Source: Streptomyces xanthophaeus (GTDB lineage Bacteria; Actinomycetota; Actinomycetes; Streptomycetales; Streptomycetaceae). Taken from it: a stretch of 64,000 nucleotides of DNA. The stretch lies in contig NZ_CP076543.1 of assembly GCF_030440515.1 (NCBI RefSeq), forward strand, positions 5,280,501 through 5,344,500. Direction: 5' to 3'. The notes under the pieces were generated by a model. That model searched no databases. It saw nothing but the letters and a program-made list of their open reading frames with translations, and had not been told where the DNA came from. Position numbers and translations under genes: made by a program. Shown piece after piece: positions 35,717 to 45,650 of the stretch (within the stretch, counting starts at the first letter, position 1; each line of letters begins with the position of its first letter).

Positions 35717-37192
35717 ATGGCTGATCAAGAACTGACCTGGTCCGGCGCCTTCGCCCGGTGGGACCGCCGGCTGTTCGACGAGGTGGCGCAGCGGCACTGG
35801 CCCGGGGCCGACCGGGTGCTGCCGAGGCTCGGCCGGGCCGCGAACCACGGCGTGCTGTGGGGCGGGGCCGCCGCGGCGATCGCGGTCTTCGGGTCGGCCG
35901 GTGCCCGCAAGGCCGCCGTGCGCGGGGTCGCCTCGCTGGCGCTGGCCTCCGCGACCATCAACACCGTCGGCAAGTGGTCCGTACGCCGACGCCGGCCGCT
36001 GCTGGAGGGCGTACCCCTGACCCGGCAGCTGGCCACACAGCCGCAGACCACCTCCTTCCCGTCCGGGCACTCCGCGTCGGCCTTCGCCTTCGCCACCGGG
36101 GTGGCGCTGGCCTCCCCGGGCTGGGGGGCCGTCCTCGCCCCGGTCGCCGCGTCCGTGGCGTTCTCCCGGGTCTACACCGGGGTGCACTACCCCTCCGACG
36201 TGCTCGTGGGCGCGTCACTGGGGGTGGCCGCCGGATTCGTCGTACGCCGCCTCGCGCGCGACGCGCAGGAGGCCCGGGTCGTGCCGGGTGCCGAGCGGCC
36301 GGCCGCCGGGGCCCCCGCACTCCCCGACGGGGCCGGGCTCATCCTGGTGGTCAACACCGGGTCGGGGACGGCCGCCGCCGCGGGTCTCGACATCCTGCGC
36401 ACCCGCCTGCCCGCGGCCGAGGTGATCGAGTGCTCGGGCCCCGAGCTGTCCACCACGCTCGCGAAGGCCGCCTCGCGGGCCACCGTGCTCGGGGTCTGCG
36501 GCGGTGACGGCACGGTCAACGCGGCCGCCACCGCCGCACTGCGGGCCGGGCTCCCGCTGGCCGTCTTCCCCGGCGGCACCCTCAACCACTTCGCGATGGA
36601 CTTCGGCCTCGCCGGAGCCGAGGCGACCTGCGAGGCCGTGGCGCAGGGGCACGCCGTCCGCGTCGGCGTGGGCCGTTTCTCCCCGGGGCCCGGGGGAGAG
36701 CCCGGCTACTTCCTGAACAACTTCAGCATCGGCGCCTATCCGGAGCTGCTCGGCCACCGGCTGCGCTGGGCCCCGCGCATCGGCGGCGGCCCGGCCGCGC
36801 TGCTCGCGGCCTGGCGGGTGCTGCGCTCCCAGCGGCCCGTGCGGCTGCGGCTCGCCGGACGGCCCCGGAGCGTATGGCTGCTCTTCGCGGGCAACGGCAC
36901 CTACCACGGCACCGGCCCCACCCCCCGCCGCCGCGACCACCTCGGCGAGGGCCTGCTGGACCTGCGGCTCGTCCACGGCGGCGGCCGCCCCGGCCCGCGG
37001 CTCCTGGCCGCCGCCTTCACGGGGCCGCTGAGCCGCTCCCCGATCCACGTGGCCACCCGCCTGCGCAGCCTGCGGATCGGGGACATCCCCGCGGGCACCC
37101 CGCTCGCCTACGACGGCGAATACGCCGAAGCCCCGACCGGCCTCGTCCTCGACGAGCTCCCCGACGCCCTGACCGTCTACCGCCCCCGCTGA
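35717..37192 (+). CDS. Fusion: PAP2 phosphatase plus diacylglycerol kinase-like domain
   Basis: A 491-residue protein. Residues 1-180 are a PAP2 lipid phosphatase with KWSVRRRRP, the SFPSGHSAS motif and SRVYTGVHYPSDV, plus membrane helices. Residues 200-491 are a diacylglycerol kinase/LCB5-type domain with GGDGTVN, FPGGTLNHFAMD and a C-terminal FAGNGTYHG. Both activities act on phosphatidate/diacylglycerol, in opposite directions, or on an undecaprenyl or sphingoid lipid. This fusion is seen in other actinobacteria. It stands alone between the thioester-like protein and convergent genes. Confidence 0.9.
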   Translation: MADQELTWSGAFARWDRRLFDEVAQRHWPGADRVLPRLGRAANHGVLWGGAAAAIAVFGSAGARKAAVRGVASLALASATINTVGKWSVRRRRPLLEGVPLTRQLATQPQTTSFPSGHSASAFAFATGVALASPGWGAVLAPVAASVAFSRVYTGVHYPSDVLVGASLGVAAGFVVRRLARDAQEARVVPGAERPAAGAPALPDGAGLILVVNTGSGTAAAAGLDILRTRLPAAEVIECSGPELSTTLAKAASRATVLGVCGGDGTVNAAATAALRAGLPLAVFPGGTLNHFAMDFGLAGAEATCEAVAQGHAVRVGVGRFSPGPGGEPGYFLNNFSIGAYPELLGHRLRWAPRIGGGPAALLAAWRVLRSQRPVRLRLAGRPRSVWLLFAGNGTYHGTGPTPRRRDHLGEGLLDLRLVHGGGRPGPRLLAAAFTGPLSRSPIHVATRLRSLRIGDIPAGTPLAYDGEYAEAPTGLVLDELPDALTVYRPR

Positions 37193-37196
37193 CGGG

Positions 37197-37763
37197 TCAG
37201 GCGTCGCCGGCGGCCGGGCCGGTACTCACCCCGAGATCGGCCCGCATGAGGCCGCGCATGTTCTTCCAGCGGTCCCCCAGCTCCAGCAGCTCGGCCTGTA
37301 TCTCCTCGAACGACCAGCCGGGATGCGGGATGCCGTCCTCCAGGTGCAGGGTGCGGCTGTACGCGCCGGCCAGGGTCGTCGTCATCGCGTCGAGCTCCTG
37401 CAGCACCGCGTCCGAGGCGACCATCTGGGCCTCCGCGAAGGCTGTGTGCATGGCGAGCCGCGTCTCCTCCAGATCGGTCCGCGCCTGCGCGGTCACCTCG
37501 CCCTTGTGGACGAGCCACAGATACTTCATGAGCTCGATGCGGTAGCGGCGGTAGCCGGAGTTCGCCGTGACGTAGCAGGCCTGCCGCTTCTCCACCCCCG
37601 CCACGCGCTGCTCGCGCACCCACTGGGCGTCGGCCGCCCGCTCCTGCCGTTCGAACTGCTCCGTCTGCACGCGTGCGAGCACGCGCTGGGAGAGGATCGG
37701 CGCGAGCAGGGTGCCGGTCACCGCGACGATCGCGCCGGCGAGCGCCAGGAGCGCGTTGTTCAC
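37197..37763 (-). CDS. Unknown one-helix membrane protein, tandem paralog A
   Basis: A 188-residue protein I do not recognise. An N-terminal membrane helix (LLALAGAIVAVTGTLLAPIL) is followed by a charged, helical cytoplasmic part with REQRVAGVEKRQACYV, RRYRIELMKYLWLVHKGEVT and a C-terminal WKNMRGLMRADLGV. It is clearly related to the next gene upstream (same lengths, same RRYRxxLMxxLWxVHKGxVTA and MRADLGV motifs). GGAGG lies 7 bases before the GTG start. Confidence 0.75.
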   Translation of the reverse strand: MNNALLALAGAIVAVTGTLLAPILSQRVLARVQTEQFERQERAADAQWVREQRVAGVEKRQACYVTANSGYRRYRIELMKYLWLVHKGEVTAQARTDLEETRLAMHTAFAEAQMVASDAVLQELDAMTTTLAGAYSRTLHLEDGIPHPGWSFEEIQAELLELGDRWKNMRGLMRADLGVSTGPAAGDA

Positions 37764-37835
37764 CTGTACCTCCGTGTACGGCCGGCGGAGGCCGCGCCCC
37801 CGCGTTCCCCGCCATACTGCCGGGCCCCGGCCGTC

Positions 37836-38408
37836 CTACCGGCCGCTCTCCACGCCGAGATCGGCCCGCATGACGTCCAGCATCCGTTCCCACTGCTCCC
37901 AGAGCCGGCCGAAGTCCGTCCGGAGCTCCTCGAAGGATCCGTCCGGATCGGGGGTGCCCTCTTCCAGGCACATGATCCTGCGGTAGGTCTCCGACAGGGT
38001 CTTCGTCATGTGGTTCAGCTCGGCCAGGACGCTGCCGGAGGCCACCATCTGGGCCGCGGCGAACACCGAGTGGTGATCGCGCCGGGCGTCTTCGACCGCT
38101 TCCCTCGCTTCGGCGGTCACCGCACCCTTGTGGACGACCCACAGGAAATTCATCAGGTGCGTCCGGTACCGGCGGAAGGCCGCGTTGACGTTCGTGTAGC
38201 CCTCGCGCCGGCGGGCGAGTTCGGCCACCTCCTGCTCACGCAGCCATTGCGCCTCGGCCACCCGCTGCTCGCGGGTGAACTGCTCCGCCTGGATGCGGGC
38301 CAGCATGCGCGGCGACAGCACCGAGGCTATGAGAGTGCCGGCGACACCCACCACGGCCACGGCCAGCGCAATCAATGTGTTCCCCACCGAACCCCCCAGG
38401 GTATCCAT
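37836..38408 (-). CDS. Unknown one-helix membrane protein, tandem paralog B
   Basis: A 190-residue paralog of the gene at 37197, 72 bases upstream of it on the same strand. The N-terminal helix (LIALAVAVVGVAGTLIASVL) is followed by FTREQRVAEAQWLREQEVAE and FRRYRTHLMNFLWVVHKGAV. Strong coiled-coil tendency and the position suggest the pair forms hetero-oligomers, but this is only inference. ATG at 38408 is chosen; the longer frame runs antisense-like through the next gene. Confidence 0.75.
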   Translation of the reverse strand: MDTLGGSVGNTLIALAVAVVGVAGTLIASVLSPRMLARIQAEQFTREQRVAEAQWLREQEVAELARRREGYTNVNAAFRRYRTHLMNFLWVVHKGAVTAEAREAVEDARRDHHSVFAAAQMVASGSVLAELNHMTKTLSETYRRIMCLEEGTPDPDGSFEELRTDFGRLWEQWERMLDVMRADLGVESGR

Positions 38409-38485
38409 GTCCGTTCGTCCTGCCAGAGGCATCCTGCCCCGGGGCGAAGCGGTGGGGGGTGCCGTCCGGGCACGGGGGCGCCGCC

Positions 38486-39649
38486 TCACGCCCCCTGGGC
38501 CGACTGGGAGTCCATGCTCACGGGGCTCGGGGTCGCAGCGGGGCTGGCCGGACCGCGAACGGCGTCGACCAGGGCCTGTCCGCGACTGTCGACGAACTTC
38601 GTGAACAGCTGCTGGGAGTAGCCGAAGATGATGGCCCACGCGATGATCTGGGCCGAGGAGTCGAGGGCACTGAGGCCCGGGATGAAGCCGCCACGCATCA
38701 GAAGCAGTCCGAGCGGGGCCGTCAGCGCTCCCGTGGGCAGCTTCAGCAGCGCGAGGACGACCGGCACGTTGTAGGGCAGCGCGCTGCCCCTGATCCGTCT
38801 CAGAGCGGCCGCGGAGGCAATGGTTGCCGACACGGCACCGACGATCTCGACGACGATGTAGTCCCCGGGGCGAGTGGTCGCCATGATCTGCGCGAGGGTC
38901 GGTGGGTCTGCCACGTCGATACTGGTCGTCGGGCAGACCACCTTGTACATCCTCCCGTTCTCGGGTGTGAAGCACAGCGGGACCATGTCCTCCCAGTGGA
39001 ACGTGGCAGCCGCGACCCCGGCCGCGGCGAGAAAGAGGCCTACGGTCACCAACGCGACGATCCGCACGAAACTGCGGACGCGAAGCGTCTCTTTCCGCAG
39101 GAGGCGCCGGGCAAGGCTGACCGTCTCGGCGAGGAAGGCGCGCTCGCTCGGATCGATCGCCCGGGCGTCCGGGTGCTGGAGATCGCGGGCGAGCTGTGCG
39201 ACCCGGATCCGCCGCGGATCGTTGCTGTCGAAGTGCTCTTCGGTGAGGGCCAGCATCTGAGGCAGAAACGCCTTGATGTCATCGTCCGGAGCCATCCAGA
39301 CCAGCAGGTTCAAGGCGGCATCGAGATGCGACTGCGCGACACCCAGGTGTTCCGCACGACGCATGATGGGGTGCCATGTGTGCGCGAGCGTCTTCTTGGC
39401 CTCGCTCAGCTCCGCATGAGCCTTGGTCGCATAGGCCCGTGCCACCTCGCTCTGTTCGGAATTGGCCAGCGCGCGCATCTTCGCCGCCTCGAGGATCGGC
39501 TCGAGTTCGGCGATCCTCGCCAGGAGGCTCTCCTTCTGCTCCCACGGGCCCATTTCTCCGCGCGATGCCCAGAACGGGAGCTTCTTGCCCAGCTTGCCGG
39601 CTTCCCGGGTCAGCCCGTTCTGTCGGTCCGGTTCCTCTTCGTGAGCCAT
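38486..39649 (-). CDS. Unknown four-helix membrane protein with coiled coil
   Basis: A 387-residue protein I do not recognise. Residues 30-90 form a charged coiled coil (AKMRALANSEQSEVARAYAT). Membrane helices lie near 210-235, 285-305, 315-340 and 350-370 (VRIVALVTVGLFLAAAGVAA, YIVVEIVGAVSATIASAAAL, VVLALLKLPTGALTAPLGLL, AQIIAWAIIFGYSQQLF). The loop between the first two helices has two cysteines (LCFTPENG and VCPTTS). Its composition is less GC-biased than its neighbours. It lies 77 bases upstream of the paralog pair and may form one island with it. Confidence 0.72.
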   Translation of the reverse strand: MAHEEEPDRQNGLTREAGKLGKKLPFWASRGEMGPWEQKESLLARIAELEPILEAAKMRALANSEQSEVARAYATKAHAELSEAKKTLAHTWHPIMRRAEHLGVAQSHLDAALNLLVWMAPDDDIKAFLPQMLALTEEHFDSNDPRRIRVAQLARDLQHPDARAIDPSERAFLAETVSLARRLLRKETLRVRSFVRIVALVTVGLFLAAAGVAAATFHWEDMVPLCFTPENGRMYKVVCPTTSIDVADPPTLAQIMATTRPGDYIVVEIVGAVSATIASAAALRRIRGSALPYNVPVVLALLKLPTGALTAPLGLLLMRGGFIPGLSALDSSAQIIAWAIIFGYSQQLFTKFVDSRGQALVDAVRGPASPAATPSPVSMDSQSAQGA

Positions 39650-39965
39650 CTGCCCCACTCGGTTCTCGATCCGCTCGGGGTGCGGTGCATCGGTACCGGC
39701 GTGGGAGATCCTGAGAGCGGCTCGCCCGGTCGGCCCAGGATGTTCACCGGAGAAACGATCACCCACCGCCTTCCGGATCCGGCCTGCGCCGCCCGGCCCG
39801 GGCACCGCGCCGCTACCGCCGGCAACGGCGGCCACCGGAGCGTGAGCCCTGCCCTCCGGTCGCGCCGCAGGTCAGGGGCGCCTGACCTACCCATTCGCCC
39901 GAGGGTATGGACGTACGGCAAGATGGGGTGTATCTGCCCACCATCGATCTGCCGGACGGTTTCTC
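39650..39965. other. 316-base gap with candidate ettA leader hairpin
   Basis: No gene. It must contain the promoters of the divergent membrane-protein gene and ettA. The one clear structure is AGGTCAGG-GGCG-CCTGACCT at 39869-39888, an 8-bp perfect dyad 78 bases before ettA, either an operator or a leader hairpin. Confidence 0.45.
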
Positions 39966-41630
<1,665 letters not shown>

Positions 41631-41640
41631 GGTCGCGGTC

Positions 41641-42102
41641 ATGGCCAGACACCACTACCGGTGCCCCCTGCGCTGGGCGGACATGGATGCCTTCGGGCAC
41701 GTCAACAACGTCGTCTTCCTCCGCTATCTGGAGGAGGCGCGGATCGACTTCATGTTCCGCCTCGCGCCGGGGGAGGGCAGCGAGTCCTTCACGGGCGGGT
41801 CCGTCGTGGCCCGTCACGAGATCGACTACAAGCTGCCCCTCGTGCACCGTCACGAGCCGGTCCTCATCGAGTCCTGGGTGACCCGGATAGGCGCCGCGTC
41901 CCTGACCATCCGCTACGAGGTCAAGGACGAGGCGACCGAGGACGCGCCCGAGACGGTCTACGTGCGCGCCGAGACCGTGGTCGTGCCCTACAACCTCGCC
42001 GAGGGGCGGCCCCGCCGCATCACGGCCGAGGAGAGGCGCTTCCTCGAGGAGTACCTCGACGAGCCCGTGAAGGCGTCCTCGACCGGATCCCTCGCGGCAT
42101 GA
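41641..42102 (+). CDS. Hotdog-fold acyl-CoA thioesterase (4HBT type)
   Basis: A 153-residue hotdog-fold enzyme. The 4HBT signature is WADMDAFGHVNNVVFLRYLE (residues about 10-30), containing the catalytic Asp. It hydrolyses acyl-CoAs; the specific substrate is unknown. ATG at 41641 lies 10 bases after ettA; longer frames are antisense or shadow. Its TGA stop overlaps the next start (ATGA). Confidence 0.9.
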   Translation: MARHHYRCPLRWADMDAFGHVNNVVFLRYLEEARIDFMFRLAPGEGSESFTGGSVVARHEIDYKLPLVHRHEPVLIESWVTRIGAASLTIRYEVKDEATEDAPETVYVRAETVVVPYNLAEGRPRRITAEERRFLEEYLDEPVKASSTGSLAA

Positions 42103-42821
42103 ACGACCAGCTGCGCTTCGCCGATTCCGGGGAGGCGGCGGACCTCGCCGCCTTCCTGGGCCGGCTGGTGCACTACGACCGCGCCGCCGCCGTACGCCTC
42201 CAGGCGGGCGGCGGCGCGCTCGCCGTCTTCGGACGGCCGCCGTCCTTCGACATCCTGGCCATCCGCACGGTGCGGCTCGCCGCACCCGTGGCGATGCCGC
42301 TGGACCTGACGGTGTCCGCCGGTGAGCTGCTGGAGTCCGTGGACGAGGCCTCGGCCGAGGCCACCGTGCCCGGGCCGGTCACCGGACCGCCCTGGGCCGG
42401 CGTGCTCCCGCCCCGCGGCGGCTGGCGGCAGGTTCCGGGGCTGCCCGGCCCCGAGGCGATGGGAGCGGCCGTGGCCGCCGCCGTCGCCGAGTTCCGGGCC
42501 CGGGACGAGGCCCTGCCCGTGCAGCACCGGACGCGGTCCGAGCGCGACCGCATCGGCCGCGAGATCTGGTCGCGCACCCTGGGTGACACCGAGCTTCCGC
42601 TGCGGGCCGTGCACGCCGCCCAGTCCCTGGGCTTCCTGCGGCCGGTACGGGCCGCCGTGCCCTCCGCCGCCGCCCCCGTGCCCGGCGCGCCCGCCTCCGC
42701 CCCCGTGGCGCTGCTCGCCGCCGGGACCTGGCTGAGGCTGCGCACCCCGTACGGATCGGTCGCCATGCGCCGCCCCGGCGCCACCGGCGGCCTGGGCGCC
42801 CTCCAGGTCCGGCCGGTCTGA
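42099..42821 (+). CDS. Unknown actinobacterial protein coupled to the thioesterase
   Basis: A 240-residue protein I do not recognise. It is cytoplasmic by composition, with no helix for membrane or signal. Features are LAAFLGRLVHYDRAAAVRLQ, a run of Pro/Gly in the middle, TRSERDRIGREIWSRTLGD and a final LRLRTPYGSVAMRRPG. It is translationally coupled to the thioesterase (ATGA) and so belongs to the ettA-thioesterase operon. Confidence 0.75.
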   Translation: MNDQLRFADSGEAADLAAFLGRLVHYDRAAAVRLQAGGGALAVFGRPPSFDILAIRTVRLAAPVAMPLDLTVSAGELLESVDEASAEATVPGPVTGPPWAGVLPPRGGWRQVPGLPGPEAMGAAVAAAVAEFRARDEALPVQHRTRSERDRIGREIWSRTLGDTELPLRAVHAAQSLGFLRPVRAAVPSAAAPVPGAPASAPVALLAAGTWLRLRTPYGSVAMRRPGATGGLGALQVRPV

Positions 42822-42849
42822 CCGGCCCGTCGCCGGAAGGGACGGCCTG

Positions 42850-43011
42850 GGCCGTCTCTTTCGGATCTTGCCTGACCCGCGCCGCCTGGCACCGCACCTT
42901 GCCGCGTTGTCGGAGCACCCAAGTACGTCCAGTACTCGGGCGCCCCTCCGCCTTGCGAGGCACGGCACCAGACGACGCGGGCTTAACCGGCAAGATCCGA
43001 AAGAGACGGCC
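42850..43011. mobile_element. 162-bp MITE with perfect 23-bp inverted repeats
   Basis: GGCCGTCTCTTTCGGATCTT-GCC at 42850-42872 is perfectly inverted at 42989-43011. The interior is non-coding and includes the phrases TACGTCCAGTACTCGGG and GGCACCAGACGACGCGGGC, which I recognise from a repeat spread between genes in many Streptomyces. The right end reads GGCCTAG, and that CTA is the stop codon of the globin gene. It is a non-autonomous transposon relic; there is no transposase. Confidence 0.8.
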
Positions 43012-43415
43012 TAGCCCGCCGTGTTGATCATCGAGGCGGCGGCGTACGTCAGGTACTTCCACAGCTGTGCCTCGTGCTCCGGCGCCAGGCCCAGCTCGTC
43101 CAGCGCGACCCGCATGTGCCGCAGCCACGCGTCGTGGGCGGCCGCGTCCACCTGGAACGGCGCGTGCCGCATCCGCAGGCGAGGGTGGCCGCGGTGCTGG
43201 CTGTAGGTGGTCGGACCACCCCAGTACTGCATCAGGAACAGCGTGAACCGTTCCTCGGCGGGGCCCAGGTCCTCCTCCGGGTACATCGGGCGCAGCAGCG
43301 GGTCCTCCGCGACCCCCTGGTAGAAGCGCCGGACGAGACGGCGGAAGGTGTCCTCGCCGCCCACCTGCTCGTAGAAGGTCTGCTCCTGAAGCGTGCCCCG
43401 CGGAATCTCATTCAC
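43011..43415 (-). CDS. glbO: Truncated haemoglobin, group II (GlbO type)
   Basis: A 134-residue 2-on-2 globin. The phrase FYEQVGGEDTFRRLVRRFYQ begins the fold; the CD/E region is PMYPEEDLGPAEERFTLFLMQYWGGP, with the Trp-Gly-Gly of group II; the proximal His is in LRMRHAPFQV, and the last helix contains WLRHMRVALDELG. Such globins bind O2/NO, and a role in redox or NO handling is assumed. The TAG stop is formed at the edge of the MITE. Confidence 0.93.
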   Translation of the reverse strand: MNEIPRGTLQEQTFYEQVGGEDTFRRLVRRFYQGVAEDPLLRPMYPEEDLGPAEERFTLFLMQYWGGPTTYSQHRGHPRLRMRHAPFQVDAAAHDAWLRHMRVALDELGLAPEHEAQLWKYLTYAAASMINTAG

Positions 43416-43559
43416 CCGACCATCGTCTCAGACGCCCGGATCCAGGACCGAGGTCCTAGGACCACCCCCCGAAGCCCCCGCAGGCCCCCGTCAGACCCCC
43501 TCAAGCCTCCGGGCCCCCTCGCGCTCGCACGCGGCGGCCCCGCGCAGGACAGTGGAGGC

Positions 43560-44549
43560 ATGGCCGCACACACCGCGCACACCGAGACACGGGACCTGCG
43601 GGAGACCGCGCACGCCGCCCAGGTGCGGGAGCTGACCGCCGCCGGGGTGCTGGAGGACCCGCGCTGGCGGGCGGCCTTCGCGGCCGTGCCCCGGCACGTG
43701 TTCGTGCCCTACTTCTGGACCGGCCGCGGCGCCGGTCACGAGCGGCTGTGGGCCGAGGACCCCGACCCCGAACGCCGGGCCCGCTGGCTGCGCGGGGTCT
43801 ACGTCGACACCCCGCTGGCCACACGGATGCGCGACGGCCTGCAGGTCTCCTCCAGCAGCCAGCCCTCCCTGATGGCGAAGATGCTGGCCGCCCTGGACGT
43901 ACGCGACGGCGACGACGTCCTGGAGATCGGCGCGGGCACCGGCTACAACGCGGCCCTGCTCTGCCACCGGCTCGGCGAGGAACACGTCACCACCGTGGAC
44001 CTGGACGAGGAGATCACCGAGTCCGCGCGGACGCACCTGGCCCAGCTCGGCTACCACCCGGTGGTGGTCACCGGGGACGGGGCACGCGGCTGCCCCGCCC
44101 GGGCCCCGTTCGACCGGATCATCGTGACCTGCACGCTGCCGCTGATCCCGCACGCCTGGCTCGGCCAGTGCCGGCCGGGGGCACGGATCCTGGCGCCGCT
44201 GTCGACCGGCCTGATCGCGCTGACCGTCCGGGACGCCGGCTTCGCCGAGGGCAACTTCCTGCACACCTCGGCGTACTTCGTCCCGCTGCGCGGGGCCACG
44301 GCCGCCCCACCGCCCGACCCGGCCGGTACGGGGTACGGGCTTCCGTACGAACTGGTGGAGAACGAGCGCTTCCAGTTCATGCTCGTGCTGACCGAGGGCG
44401 TCCTGCACCCCCGAGAGGCCCTGGACCTGTGGCGCCGCGAGGGCCGCCCGGCACGGGAACGCTTCGGTGTCTCGGTCAGCACCGAGGGCCAGTGGTCGTG
44501 GCTCGACGATCCCCAGGGGCCGTACGTATGGCCCCTGGGGGAGGGGTGA
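43560..44549 (+). CDS. PCMT-like protein methyltransferase
   Basis: A 329-residue SAM-dependent methyltransferase of the protein-L-isoaspartate O-methyltransferase family. SAM motif I reads VLEIGAGTGYNAALL (residues about 122-136); the acidic motif II is VTTVDLDEEI, and DRIIVTCTLPLIPHAWL is motif post II. The N-terminal phrase PRHVFVPYF is typical. It is larger than E. coli Pcm (208 residues) by a C-terminal domain. Many actinobacterial versions modify lanthipeptide or ubiquitin-like substrates instead; no such peptide gene is near. ATG follows GTGGAGG. Confidence 0.85.
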   Translation: MAAHTAHTETRDLRETAHAAQVRELTAAGVLEDPRWRAAFAAVPRHVFVPYFWTGRGAGHERLWAEDPDPERRARWLRGVYVDTPLATRMRDGLQVSSSSQPSLMAKMLAALDVRDGDDVLEIGAGTGYNAALLCHRLGEEHVTTVDLDEEITESARTHLAQLGYHPVVVTGDGARGCPARAPFDRIIVTCTLPLIPHAWLGQCRPGARILAPLSTGLIALTVRDAGFAEGNFLHTSAYFVPLRGATAAPPPDPAGTGYGLPYELVENERFQFMLVLTEGVLHPREALDLWRREGRPARERFGVSVSTEGQWSWLDDPQGPYVWPLGEG

Positions 44550-44550
44550 A

Positions 44551-45603
44551 TCAGCCGCGGCGGATCGTGATCGTCGTCCAGGCGCCCACGTGGACCCGGT
44601 CGCCGTCGGCGAGGGGGACCGGGACGTAGGGCTGGATCGGCTCCTCGCCGCCGTTGATCGTGGTGCCGTTGGTGGAGTTCTGGTCCACCACAGCCCAGCT
44701 GAGGTCGGGCTGCTGGACGAGCACCGCGTGCTGGTGGGAGACGCCCGGGTCCTCCGGGGGCACCGACAGGTCGATGTCGGGGGACTCGCCCGTGGAGGCG
44801 CGGCGGCGGCCGATGGTGATCTGGCCGCCGGACAGCGGAAGGTGCTGCTCCGGGGAGTACGCGGGCAGGTTCAGCCCGGCGGCCTCGGGACCGCTGCGCT
44901 GCATCATCGCCATGAAGTACGAGCGGTCGGGGGCGATCGTCGCGCTCCAGGCGCCCCCGCCCTGGGGCGGGAAGGGCTGGTGCTGCGGCGGAGGCTGCTG
45001 CTGGTACTGCTGCTGCTGCTGGGGCGGCGGTCCCTGCTGCTGGTACTCCTGCTGGTACTCCCGCTGCTGCTGCGGCGGGGGCTGCTGCTGGTACTGCGGC
45101 TGCGGGGCCCGCTGGTACTCCAGCGGCGACTCGTGCGCGGGCGGCGGCAGCAGCCAGTCGTCCTCGCGCTGCAGCGGCTCGGCCGGCCGGTTGACCCGGG
45201 ACGGCCGCGAGCCCTGGTACTCGAAGTGGTCCTGGGAGTAGGTTCCGGGAGCCGGCACGGGCGGCGGAGGCGTACCGCGGCCTCCGGCACCGCCACCAGC
45301 ACCGCCACCGACGCCTGCACCCGTCGCCTGGGGTCCCGGTTCCGGGGCCGGCGGGGCGTACGAAGTAGGGGTACGGGTGAGGAAGTTGTAGCGGCATTCC
45401 TCGCAGAACGGGGCCATGGCCTCGCGCGGGGTCCGGCACTGCGGGCAGAGCTCGGCCTGGGCGGTCGGCTCACCGGCGGTCGGGGGGAAGCCGTAGCCGT
45501 AGGACGGCACCGGGGGCGGGCCCTCCGAGGCAGCCATGCGGTGGCCGCAGACCTCGCACCAGTCGTCGGACGCGGACTGGTGCCCGTTCGGGCAGGTCGG
45601 CAT
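44551..45603 (-). CDS. Zinc-ribbon and FHA-domain protein
   Basis: A 350-residue protein, the last gene of the PknG operon. Two zinc ribbons lie at the N-terminus (CPNGH..WCEVCGH, then CPQCRTP..FCEECRY). A long disordered Gln/Pro-rich region follows (about residues 150-230). The C-terminal FHA domain (about 265-345) keeps the phosphothreonine-binding pattern: IGRRRAS, VSHQHA and NSTNGTTING. A GarA-like role as phospho-dependent effector is inferred from the operon. ATG at 45603 has GGGGGAAG upstream; a GTG at 45639 could add 12 residues. Confidence 0.87.
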   Translation of the reverse strand: MPTCPNGHQSASDDWCEVCGHRMAASEGPPPVPSYGYGFPPTAGEPTAQAELCPQCRTPREAMAPFCEECRYNFLTRTPTSYAPPAPEPGPQATGAGVGGGAGGGAGGRGTPPPPVPAPGTYSQDHFEYQGSRPSRVNRPAEPLQREDDWLLPPPAHESPLEYQRAPQPQYQQQPPPQQQREYQQEYQQQGPPPQQQQQYQQQPPPQHQPFPPQGGGAWSATIAPDRSYFMAMMQRSGPEAAGLNLPAYSPEQHLPLSGGQITIGRRRASTGESPDIDLSVPPEDPGVSHQHAVLVQQPDLSWAVVDQNSTNGTTINGGEEPIQPYVPVPLADGDRVHVGAWTTITIRRG

Positions 45604-45650
45604 GGCGGCGCTTCCCCCTTCTTCTCCCTGCGTCATCACGTCAGGTCTTC

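Noticed and set aside
44950..45130. Repeated CTG/TGC-rich sequence that could suggest a repeat array
   Set aside because: It encodes the Gln/Pro-rich linker of the FHA protein in frame; it is not a CRISPR or mobile repeat.
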